Assembly (NCBI GenBank): GCA_002702235.1
Contig: NZYO01000008.1
Coordinates: forward strand, 33,250 to 43,276
Reading direction: 5' to 3'
Source: Gammaproteobacteria bacterium
Lineage (GTDB): Bacteria > Pseudomonadota > Gammaproteobacteria > Poriferisulfidales > GCA-002705445
DNA: 10,027 bases
Part shown: piece after piece, positions 1-6,437 of the stretch
Layout: each line of letters begins with the position of its first letter
Position numbering within the stretch: position 1 is the stretch's first letter
Notes under the pieces: model-generated
Told to the model about the DNA's origin: nothing
The model's input: the letters and a program-made list of their open reading frames with translations, nothing else
Databases searched by the model: none
Program-made: the position numbers and the translations under genes

Positions 1-820
1 TATCATTAATATTAAAATGATCTGGATAAAAATGAGATATATATTTTATATTATTATCTTTTAAAACTTCCTCAACAAAATATGAATCAGCAATGGTTAA
101 TATTAAATGAAATACTTTTCCACTATAATCTTTTATGTTTTGAGATTTACCATTTTTTAGATTAATGAGCTTATCGGCCTTATATGTAAAACCATAATCT
201 TCTTTACTATTTCTAACTTTTTTGTAAAGAAGAATATCAAATTTTTTTATGTTTTTAATTGGTTCTCTTAATGGCCCCGCAGGTAATAGTAATCCATTTC
301 CAAATGAATTTTTTTCCTTAGCAAGACAAATAGATAAATTTGGTTTTAATTTGTAATGCTGCAACCCATCATCCATAATAACGTAATCAATATTTAGCTT
401 ATCTTCTATATATTTATAAGCTTTCAACCTATCTTTGCATTTATATATTTTAGCGTTAGTGTTTCTCCTAATTATTAATGATTCGTCACCTACGTCTAAT
501 AAAGAAGAATTATTAGTAACTTCACTTAGTTTCTTTGGAAATTTACTACCATAACCATGTGAAATGATTGCTACTTTTTTATTTAGAGTATTTTCAATAT
601 AATTTGCCAGCCATATAGTAAAAGATGTCTTGCCAGTTCCACCAACTGTAATATTCCCTATAACTATTAAATATTTTGAAGTCTTATAACTATTTGTTAA
701 AAGATAATTTTTTCTTAGAATAAAAAACACATAATAAATTAGGGATAATGGTAATAAAATAATATTAAGAATTTTTATTTTATTGAACGAAAAAAAATAA
801 TTTTCTGTGTATTTGCTCAT
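1..820 (-). CDS. lpxK: Tetraacyldisaccharide 4'-kinase LpxK, C-terminus cut by window edge
   Basis: LpxK phosphorylates the 4' position of the tetraacyldisaccharide-1-phosphate lipid A precursor at the cytoplasmic face of the inner membrane. About 273 codons are visible of a family length near 320-330. Reading from the ATG at 820-818, I see a hydrophobic N-terminal anchor (about residues 18-35), a Walker A loop VGGTGKT (59-65), SHGYGS (87-92), GDE (111-113; the aspartate matches the family's proposed catalytic base), DDGLQH (150-155), PAGPLRE (180-186) and a PDH motif (266-268) matching the catalytic His region. The usual SRGYG reads SHGYG, and the later small-residue motif reads TIADSYF (242-248), so the protein is somewhat divergent. 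The start lies in an ATGA overlap with the msbA stop and has no Shine-Dalgarno sequence, so translation is probably coupled to MsbA. The last 50 or so residues lie beyond position 1. Identification is very secure. Confidence 0.95.
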   Translation of the reverse strand, partial: MSKYTENYFFSFNKIKILNIILLPLSLIYYVFFILRKNYLLTNSYKTSKYLIVIGNITVGGTGKTSFTIWLANYIENTLNKKVAIISHGYGSKFPKKLSEVTNNSSLLDVGDESLIIRRNTNAKIYKCKDRLKAYKYIEDKLNIDYVIMDDGLQHYKLKPNLSICLAKEKNSFGNGLLLPAGPLREPIKNIKKFDILLYKKVRNSKEDYGFTYKADKLINLKNGKSQNIKDYSGKVFHLILTIADSYFVEEVLKDNNIKYISHFYPDHFNIND

Positions 821-2559
821 GAGAAAGTCTGTTTTTTATATAGATCATAATATTCACCTTTTTGATTCAAGAGATCATTATGTCTTCCCTTTTCAACTAT
901 TTTACCTTCTTTTAAAACAACTATCTCATCCACATTTTCAATTGTAGACAACCTATGAGCTATAATGATGGTAGTTCTTCCAACTCTCAGATTTTCAAGA
1001 GAGCTTCTAATATAATTTTCTGATATGTTATCAAGAGAAGATGTAGCTTCATCAAAAATTAATATTGGCGCATCTTTAAGAAATGCTCTTGCAATTGCAA
1101 GTCTTTGCCTTTGACCCCCTGATAGCATTAAACCGTTTTCACCAATTAAAGTATTTTCTTTATTTTCAAGCTTTTCTATAAATTCATTTGCGTAAGACTC
1201 AGTGATGGCTTTTTCATAAAGATCTTTATTATAGTCCTCAAGCCCATACGTTATATTATTTATCACACTATCATTAAAAAGAATTGTATTTTGACCTACA
1301 TAGCTAATATTTTTTCTGACTTCTTTTATAGATATTTCAGATATCTCACAATCATTAAAACTAATTTGTCCATCGTACGATGAATAAAGTCTAGGAATTA
1401 AATTTACTAGTGTTGACTTACCACTTCCTGATTTTCCAACTAAAGCAATAGATTTTCCACTTTCAATATCTAGACTTATATCATATAAGATTTGTTGAGT
1501 ATCATATGTGAAATTTACATTTTTAAATCTTATGTTTATAGGAAGTTTTATATTTTTTATTTTTCCATCATCAACCTCATTTTTCTCATCTATTAATTGA
1601 AAAATATTCTCTCCAGCAGCGATACCTTGCTGCAACCTAGCATTTATGCTTGCTAAGCCTCTTGAAGGACCTAATAACATTAGCATTGCAAACATAAATG
1701 AAACAAACGTTCCAACAGTTATTGTTTCTAAAACAAAGTCATATGTTGATAGCAAAATTATCCCCGACAATGATGCCCCTACTAAAAGCATAATTATTGA
1801 ACTATTTGTACCTTCTGTAAGTGCTAGCTTTAAATGACTTTTCATATTTGAAATATTTGTATTTTCAAATCTAATTTTTTCATACTCATAGCCGTCAAAT
1901 ATCTTTATTACTTTATCTCCTTTTAATACCTCTTGAGATACATTAATAATATTCCCGACACTATTTTGAGTCTGATGAGTAAGTTTTCTAAATCTTTTAT
2001 TAAGTTTACTTACTAATAGGATTATAAATGGCGCAACTACTAAAAAGCATAATGATAGTATCCAGTTCAAGTAAAACATCCATAAAAGCAAACCAAATAT
2101 TGTAAGTGAATCACGAATCAATATAATTAAACTTCGCGAAGCTGTAGATGATAGTAATTCTACATTATGTGATATTCGTGACATTAAATCTCCAGATGAG
2201 TTCTTATCGTAAAAAGATGTTGGAAGGTATAAAAGTTTATCAAACATTAATTCTCTTAGTCTAAAAACAAGAGATCTGCCAACAATAGCCATGAAGTAAA
2301 TTGTCATAAATATCCCAATAGATCTAACTATAAAAATACCAAGCAAACCAAAAGGCACATACTTTATTACATCAGGATCTTTCTCGATAAAAGCACCGTC
2401 TAAAATGGGCTTCATAATAGCTGATAATGCAGGGTCACTTATTGCAGTTAATAACATTCCAATAATAGCTAAAATAATCCATTTTGAGTTATCAAGGAGA
2501 GCAATTCTAATTAGCCTTTTATATATATGCCAACCGCTTTTTTTGTTGATTTTATTCAA
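817..2559 (-). CDS. msbA: Lipid A export ATP-binding/permease protein MsbA
   Basis: MsbA is a homodimeric type IV ABC exporter that flips lipid A-core from the inner to the outer leaflet of the inner membrane. At 580 residues it has the normal family length. An N-terminal six-helix transmembrane domain spans about residues 25-320. The nucleotide-binding domain follows: Walker [10 protein letters not shown] (375-383), Q-loop Gln423, signature LSGGQRQR (479-486), Walker B ILIFDE (499-504), D-loop SSLD and H-loop His535. The start is TTG at 2559-2557: an in-frame TAA lies two codons upstream (2565-2563) and the next Met is residue 35, inside the first helix, so TTG is the only sensible start. 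There is no clear ribosome binding site. The sequence alone could also fit a generic lipid or peptide exporter, but coupling to lpxK through ATGA makes MsbA the best call. It is the first gene of its unit, facing a divergent DUF2062 gene across 43 bp. Confidence 0.95.
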   Translation of the reverse strand: MNKINKKSGWHIYKRLIRIALLDNSKWIILAIIGMLLTAISDPALSAIMKPILDGAFIEKDPDVIKYVPFGLLGIFIVRSIGIFMTIYFMAIVGRSLVFRLRELMFDKLLYLPTSFYDKNSSGDLMSRISHNVELLSSTASRSLIILIRDSLTIFGLLLWMFYLNWILSLCFLVVAPFIILLVSKLNKRFRKLTHQTQNSVGNIINVSQEVLKGDKVIKIFDGYEYEKIRFENTNISNMKSHLKLALTEGTNSSIIMLLVGASLSGIILLSTYDFVLETITVGTFVSFMFAMLMLLGPSRGLASINARLQQGIAAGENIFQLIDEKNEVDDGKIKNIKLPINIRFKNVNFTYDTQQILYDISLDIESGKSIALVGKSGSGKSTLVNLIPRLYSSYDGQISFNDCEISEISIKEVRKNISYVGQNTILFNDSVINNITYGLEDYNKDLYEKAITESYANEFIEKLENKENTLIGENGLMLSGGQRQRLAIARAFLKDAPILIFDEATSSLDNISENYIRSSLENLRVGRTTIIIAHRLSTIENVDEIVVLKEGKIVEKGRHNDLLNQKGEYYDLYKKQTFS

Positions 2560-2571
2560 TTCTTATATAAT
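2543..2571 (+). promoter_or_regulatory. Candidate sigma70 promoter for the DUF2062 gene
   Basis: On the plus strand, TTGTTG (2543-2548) is followed after 17 bp by a perfect TATAAT (2566-2571). The predicted transcription start near 2578 leaves a leader of about 25 nt before the ATG at 2603. The -35 lies inside the first codons of msbA. The -10 match and spacing are ideal but the -35 is weak. No Shine-Dalgarno sequence is visible before the ATG. Confidence 0.4.
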
Positions 2572-2591
2572 GATTTTGTAATTAAATTCAT

Positions 2592-2619
2592 ATTCTACCT
2601 AAATGTTGAAAAATGTAAT
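2592..2619 (-). promoter_or_regulatory. Candidate sigma70 promoter for msbA-lpxK
   Basis: On the minus strand, ATTACA (2619-2614) and TAGAAT (2597-2592) are separated by 16 bp. They match TTGACA at 4 of 6 and TATAAT at 5 of 6 positions. Transcription would begin near 2585, giving a leader of about 26 nt before the TTG. The -35 lies inside the first codons of the divergent DUF2062 gene. In DNA this AT-rich such matches arise easily, so this is a plausible site only. Confidence 0.3.
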
Positions 2620-3112
2620 TAAAAGATTTTTTCCAGACCTAGAAAAAATCAAAGAGGAAAAAGTACTAAAAATATTGGGCCCAGCAATACTTCAGCCCAA
2701 CCTTTGGCACTTAAACAGAAAATCTGTTTCGAGAGCAATAGCTATAGGACTATTTTGTGCTTTTCTTCCAATTCCCTTGCAAATGGTTCTTGCAGCCTTT
2801 TTTGCCATAATTTTTGCAGCTAATTTACCTATTTCTGTAATTTTAGTATGGATAACTAACCCAATTACTATTCCACCAATATTGCTTATTGCCTATAAAA
2901 TTGGTGCTTTGATAATTGGCCCAGGAGATGACGTATTGTCTATTGGCTCAGATTTTGATTTTATATCAGGAACAATAAAGGTTTGGAAACCTGTTTTAAT
3001 TGGCTCATTAATAATGTCTGTAGTCTCTTCATTTATTGGTTATCTGATAGTAAGTATATATTGGAGAGTTTATGTTTCTTCTTCGTGGCATAATAGAAAA
3101 AAAATTAAATAG
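2603..3112 (+). CDS. DUF2062 family inner-membrane protein
   Basis: This is a 169-residue integral membrane protein of unknown function. It shows the DUF2062 pattern: a basic N-terminus with a PNLWHLNRKSVSRAIAIG stretch (32-49), a Pro-rich helix FCAFLPIPLQM (51-61), a second helix ending in the family's hallmark NPITIPP (86-92) and AYKIG (97-101), and a last helix at about 130-153. The tail is basic (RKKIK). DUF2062 genes often sit near lol, comEC and lpxK genes in gammaproteobacteria, so an envelope role is plausible but unproven. It is the only plus-strand gene here: divergent from msbA across 43 bp, and convergent with lolD, overlapping its 3' end by 8 nt (3105-3112). The ATG follows the short intergenic gap and starts just before the conserved N-terminal part. 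No ribosome binding site is obvious. Confidence 0.85.
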   Translation: MLKNVIKRFFPDLEKIKEEKVLKILGPAILQPNLWHLNRKSVSRAIAIGLFCAFLPIPLQMVLAAFFAIIFAANLPISVILVWITNPITIPPILLIAYKIGALIIGPGDDVLSIGSDFDFISGTIKVWKPVLIGSLIMSVVSSFIGYLIVSIYWRVYVSSSWHNRKKIK

Positions 3113-3773
3113 CTTTCATTTCTCCATTTTCCAATAAATACTTATGCGTCATTTTATTTGAAATTTCAGAATCGTGAGTTGCTAAAAGGAAAGTAGAATT
3201 ATTTTCCACAACAAGTTCTTTCATTATAGAAAAAACATTTAACGCATTTTTTTTATCAAGATTGCCAGTAGGTTCATCTGCAAATATATATTTTGGACTA
3301 CCAACTAATGCTCTCGCAATTGCAACACGTTGCCTCTCACCGCCAGAAAGTTTATTTATATTAAAATCTAATCTTTTTTCTAAAGCTACCCTTTTAAGTA
3401 TTTCTATAGAAGCTTCATATGCTAAATCTTTATTCATACCTTTAATATGAAGAGGCATCATGACGTTTTCAATTACACTAAATTCATAAAGTAAATGATG
3501 AAATTGATAAATATAACCAATGTGATCTTTTCTAAATGCACTCATATCTTTATCATTAAGGTTTTTGACATTTTTGCCATCAATAAGCACATCTCCAGAT
3601 GTGAATTTCTCAAGACCACTCATAATATGAAAGAGTGTGCTTTTACCTGATCCAGACTTACCAGATATAGATACTGAAGAGCCATCCTTAATTTCCAAAT
3701 TAATATTGTTAAGAATTATTTCTTCAAATTCTGATGTTTTATATGACTTAAAAAGATTTTTGCAATGAATCAT
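3105..3773 (-). CDS. lolD: Lipoprotein-releasing system ATP-binding protein LolD
   Basis: LolD is the cytoplasmic ATPase of the Lol ABC machine, powering extraction of outer-membrane lipoproteins from the inner membrane onto the chaperone LolA. The 222 residues are full length. Visible motifs are Walker [10 protein letters not shown] (38-46), Q-loop Gln90 followed by the LolD-characteristic FHHLLYEFS (91-99), signature LSGGERQR (142-149), Walker B YIFADE (162-167) with EPTGNLD (167-173), and H-loop His200. The FHHLL segment and the adjacent LolC-type permease favour LolD over MacB or FtsE. The ATG directly abuts the upstream gene's TAA (TAAATG, no gap). AAAAGG at 3781-3786 gives a Shine-Dalgarno with 7-nt spacing, here inside the end of the upstream gene. 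The 3' end overlaps the convergent DUF2062 gene by 8 nt. No lolE follows. Confidence 0.95.
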   Translation of the reverse strand: MIHCKNLFKSYKTSEFEEIILNNINLEIKDGSSVSISGKSGSGKSTLFHIMSGLEKFTSGDVLIDGKNVKNLNDKDMSAFRKDHIGYIYQFHHLLYEFSVIENVMMPLHIKGMNKDLAYEASIEILKRVALEKRLDFNINKLSGGERQRVAIARALVGSPKYIFADEPTGNLDKKNALNVFSIMKELVVENNSTFLLATHDSEISNKMTHKYLLENGEMKAI

Positions 3774-5018
3774 TTAATTACCTTTTAGTATTTGTGCAGG
3801 TTCATATTTTGCAGCTTTTTTAGATGGATATATTGTTGCTAAAAAAGACATTGAAAGAGATAAAATAATTACAATTACTATATCATAAAGAGCTGGTTCA
3901 GCTGGTATATCGCTTATAAAGTATATTTGTGAAGAAATTAAGCTTCTTCCGATAATATATTCAATAATACTAATAATAACATCTAGATTGTATGAAATTA
4001 TTAATCCAAATATTACCCCAAAAAAAACACCAACTAACGAAAGCAGCATTCCTTGATAAATAAAAATTTTTGTAACGTCAGATGAATATAGTCCTAAAGT
4101 TTTTAATATAGCAATATCTTCTTTTCGCTCAGAAACAACCATGAAAAGGGATGAAAGTATATTGAATGTTGCAACCAATACTATAAGCATCATCAAGATT
4201 AGGAGCATAGTTTTTTCAAGTTTGATAGCATCAAAGAAAGTTTTATTAATCATTGTCCAATCAAGTGCATATAAGTTATTTGAGAGCATATGACTTAAAT
4301 TATCTCTCACTAACGGCGCATTAAATAAATCATCCAGCTTGAGTCGGATACCGCTTACTTGTTTTTTTGATAGAAATAATTTTCGTGCATCATTTATGTT
4401 TATAAAAACATAATTATTGTCATACTGGGACATATCGTAATGAAATATCGAGCTTACCTTAAGCATTTTAATTTTTGGAATTACGCCAAGTGCAGTTGTT
4501 TGCGCTTGAGGTATTATCATTGTAATTTTATCCCCCAACCCTACATTAAGTTTTTTTGCTAAGGACTTACCGATTGAAACACCAAATTTAGGGTTAGAGA
4601 TCTCATTAAGATCACCGTCAACAATGTGTTGATGAAGGCTAGTTACAGATGACTCAAGTTTAGGATTAATACCCTTTACTTGAACACCCCTTACCTCGCC
4701 TTTATGAGTAATCATACCTTGGCCATCGATATAAGGTGCGTAGCCAACAATATGTTTGTGTTTTTTTATTTTCTCAACTACGTTCTCCCAATCTGAAACT
4801 TCTCCGCTTACATTTGAAATAATTACATGTGAAACCATGCCAAGTATTTTGTTTCTTAACTCGTTATGAAATCCATTCATTACAGATAGGACAGTAATTA
4901 CAACAGTGATTCCAAGCGCTATTCCAATAATCGAAGACTTTGTGATTACAGAAGTGAAAATACTATTTTTTTTTGAAAAAAGATATCGTAGAGCGATAAA
5001 TAATGGAAGGTTATTCAT
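3774..5018 (-). CDS. lolC: Lipoprotein-releasing permease, LolC/LolE hybrid (LolF-like)
   Basis: This is the inner-membrane permease of the Lol system: 414 residues with the FtsX-like fold of one N-terminal helix (about 28-48), a large periplasmic domain (about 50-265) and three C-terminal helices (about 270-295, 318-345, 375-397). The N-terminal LFIALRYLFSKK and VMNGFHNELR segments are typical of the family. The loop QTTALGVIPKIKMLKV (173-188) aligns by eye with the LolA-binding Hook of E. coli LolC (remembered sequence). The C-terminal IGRSLISSQIYFISDIPAE (356-374) resembles LolE. With no second permease gene beside lolD, a LolF-type homodimer is the likeliest arrangement, though a lolE elsewhere cannot be excluded. 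The ATG lies inside the 3' end of ccmH (8-nt overlap) with no Shine-Dalgarno, suggesting translational coupling to the ccm operon. Confidence 0.9.
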   Translation of the reverse strand: MNNLPLFIALRYLFSKKNSIFTSVITKSSIIGIALGITVVITVLSVMNGFHNELRNKILGMVSHVIISNVSGEVSDWENVVEKIKKHKHIVGYAPYIDGQGMITHKGEVRGVQVKGINPKLESSVTSLHQHIVDGDLNEISNPKFGVSIGKSLAKKLNVGLGDKITMIIPQAQTTALGVIPKIKMLKVSSIFHYDMSQYDNNYVFININDARKLFLSKKQVSGIRLKLDDLFNAPLVRDNLSHMLSNNLYALDWTMINKTFFDAIKLEKTMLLILMMLIVLVATFNILSSLFMVVSERKEDIAILKTLGLYSSDVTKIFIYQGMLLSLVGVFFGVIFGLIISYNLDVIISIIEYIIGRSLISSQIYFISDIPAEPALYDIVIVIILSLSMSFLATIYPSKKAAKYEPAQILKGN

Positions 5019-5913
5019 TATTGAATACTCTGTTTATTTTTATACTAATATTATTTTTATTAAGCATATTGTCGATGATTGAAGCACCCAGTAGATCTCC
5101 TTTTTGGACTTGTGCAGTTTGGTATTTAGTTATTCGAGCAATTACCTCAACTTCTTTAGCTGAAGATAAGTCAAAGCCGTCAATCATATTCATGGTTTTA
5201 TCTAATCTGACAAAATATGTGTCTTTTAAAATGTCTACTTTTACAATATTAATTGCTAATGGAGCTTTCATCCCAGATTTCTTTCTAGCGTAAACAAACA
5301 TAACCTCCTCACCGCTAATAAGTTCTGTTATTTGATCATCAATTTGTATTTTAACATTTACAATAGGCTCTTTATCAGCAAAAAAATACTTAATTTTATA
5401 ACTTGCGTAGTCACTTGAAAATAAATAAACAGGAATTGAAATGAGTGGAAGTAACAATAAAATTATTAAGATGATTTTGTTATTTGAAAATAAGCTTGAA
5501 TCTTTGCTTTTTTGAAGATTATCCATAAAATTCTTTTTCTTATTTATATTTTTTAGTTTACTATTTTTAACTTTTATAAAAGCAAACCCTAATGCTAAAA
5601 ATAAAACTAAAAATGGCCCATACCACAAAAAATAAGTACTCAGATTTTTAGGTGGCTCATATAACACATAATCACTATATCTCTCTCTCATGTACTCATA
5701 TATGTCATTCTTATCTTTACCTTGACTAAGCATTTCTACTACCTTTTGTCTGAGGTCTTTTGCTAAAGATGCATCAGACTCTGCTAGTGACTGATTTTGA
5801 CATACTAAACATCTGAGATTTTGTATTATTTCATTATATTCATCGCTATTATTTCCATATGATGAAACAGATAAAAATAACAAACAAAAGAATACATTTA
5901 ATTTAATTTTCAT
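5011..5913 (-). CDS. ccmH: CcmH fused to a CcmI-like C-terminal domain, TPR region absent
   Basis: This is a thiol-handling component of cytochrome c maturation, acting in the periplasm. A signal-like hydrophobic N-terminus (about 5-19) leads to the CcmH/CcmL domain with LRCLVCQNQS (33-42; Cys35 and Cys38), thought to resolve or reduce the apocytochrome CXXCH disulfide with CcmG. One transmembrane helix (about 96-114) is followed by a Lys-rich cytoplasmic loop, then a second helix (about 147-165). The remainder (about 183-295) resembles the C-terminal beta domain of CcmI and of E. coli CcmH: VMFVYARKKSGMKAPLAI (204-221), LDKTMNM (237-243), LSSAKEVEVIARITK (249-263) and KGDLLGAS (271-278). Only about 17 residues separate the second helix from this domain, so the TPR module normally found there is missing; 300 residues compares with about 350 in E. 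coli. The ATG abuts the ccmG stop (TAAATG), and the 3' end overlaps the lolC-type gene by 8 nt. Confidence 0.9.
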   Translation of the reverse strand: MKIKLNVFFCLLFLSVSSYGNNSDEYNEIIQNLRCLVCQNQSLAESDASLAKDLRQKVVEMLSQGKDKNDIYEYMRERYSDYVLYEPPKNLSTYFLWYGPFLVLFLALGFAFIKVKNSKLKNINKKKNFMDNLQKSKDSSLFSNNKIILIILLLLPLISIPVYLFSSDYASYKIKYFFADKEPIVNVKIQIDDQITELISGEEVMFVYARKKSGMKAPLAINIVKVDILKDTYFVRLDKTMNMIDGFDLSSAKEVEVIARITKYQTAQVQKGDLLGASIIDNMLNKNNISIKINRVFNNE

Positions 5914-6432
5914 TTATTTACTTATTTTTTCTTTTAACAAACTTATAAATTTATTATTAATTGGCCCAATATGCTTATGAAGAATTATACCAGATTCTGA
6001 TATTAAAAATGTCTCAGGTGCGCCATATACACCAAATTCTATTGCGACGTTGCCATTGTTGTCATCAAGAACAACCTCATATGGATTTCCTAATTTTGCA
6101 AGCCATTCCTGTGCATTTTTATTTGTATCCTTATAATTTAGCCCTACTATTTTTATAAGGTTGTTATTCTTTATTTCTAGAAGCAGATCATGTTCGTCTA
6201 GGCACGCAGCGCACCAACTTGCCCACACATTCAACAAATAATTTTCACCCATAAAATCATTACTTTGAAATATCTTTCTTTTTTCAAGATCCCTCAATTC
6301 AAAGCTTGGTACCTTCTTACCAATTAATGGCGATGGTATTTCTGTCGGATCTTTATATAAACCGTAAAACAAAAAAATGAAAATAATTAGAAACGAAACA
6401 ACTGGAATAGCCTTAACTAAAGTTTTTGACAA
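5914..6432 (-). CDS. ccmG: Thiol:disulfide interchange protein CcmG (DsbE)
   Basis: CcmG is a membrane-anchored periplasmic thioredoxin-like protein that keeps apocytochrome c thiols reduced, taking electrons from CcdA/DsbD and partnering CcmH. The 172 residues are of normal length. A single N-terminal anchor (about 8-25) precedes the thioredoxin fold with LNVWASWCAACLDEHD (67-82), active-site Cys74 and Cys77, and the cis-Pro motif GAPETF (137-142, Pro139). The LNVWASWC and EH context is characteristic of CcmG. The two residues between the cysteines are both Ala, whereas many CcmG proteins carry a Pro there. Translation starts at TTG (6432-6430), supported by a strong Shine-Dalgarno 8 nt upstream. 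ccmF ends 5 nt before this start. Confidence 0.95.
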   Translation of the reverse strand: MSKTLVKAIPVVSFLIIFIFLFYGLYKDPTEIPSPLIGKKVPSFELRDLEKRKIFQSNDFMGENYLLNVWASWCAACLDEHDLLLEIKNNNLIKIVGLNYKDTNKNAQEWLAKLGNPYEVVLDDNNGNVAIEFGVYGAPETFLISESGIILHKHIGPINNKFISLLKEKISK

Positions 6433-6437
6433 TTTGA

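Noticed and set aside
1646..1837. Small plus-strand open frame inside msbA, and similar ones at 3262-3450, 5003-5293, 5961-6158, 6606-6788 and 8269-8475
   Set aside because: Each lies antisense to a well-conserved gene, has no recognisable domain and no good ribosome site. They are expected by-products of the opposite strand.
3080..3125. Possible terminator at the lolD/DUF2062 convergence (T-run on the minus strand just after the lolD stop)
   Set aside because: The run of eight Ts is present, but the only stem I can draw upstream is a 4-bp AT pair, too weak for an intrinsic terminator.
817..3773. Two ABC ATPases with membrane proteins as a peptide or toxin export system
   Set aside because: MsbA is coupled to lpxK and LolD carries the FHHLL segment next to a LolC-type permease; no precursor peptide or modification enzyme is present.
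3774..5018. MacB or FtsX instead of a Lol permease
   Set aside because: The N-terminal ALRYLFSKK pattern, the Hook-like loop and the separate LolD-type ATPase favour the Lol family; MacB would carry its own fused ATPase domain.
5500..5560. Possible frameshift or deletion scar between the CcmH part and the CcmI-like part
   Set aside because: The reading frame is continuous, both helices and both flanking domains are intact, and there is no stop or duplicated sequence, so a genuine shortened fusion is simpler.
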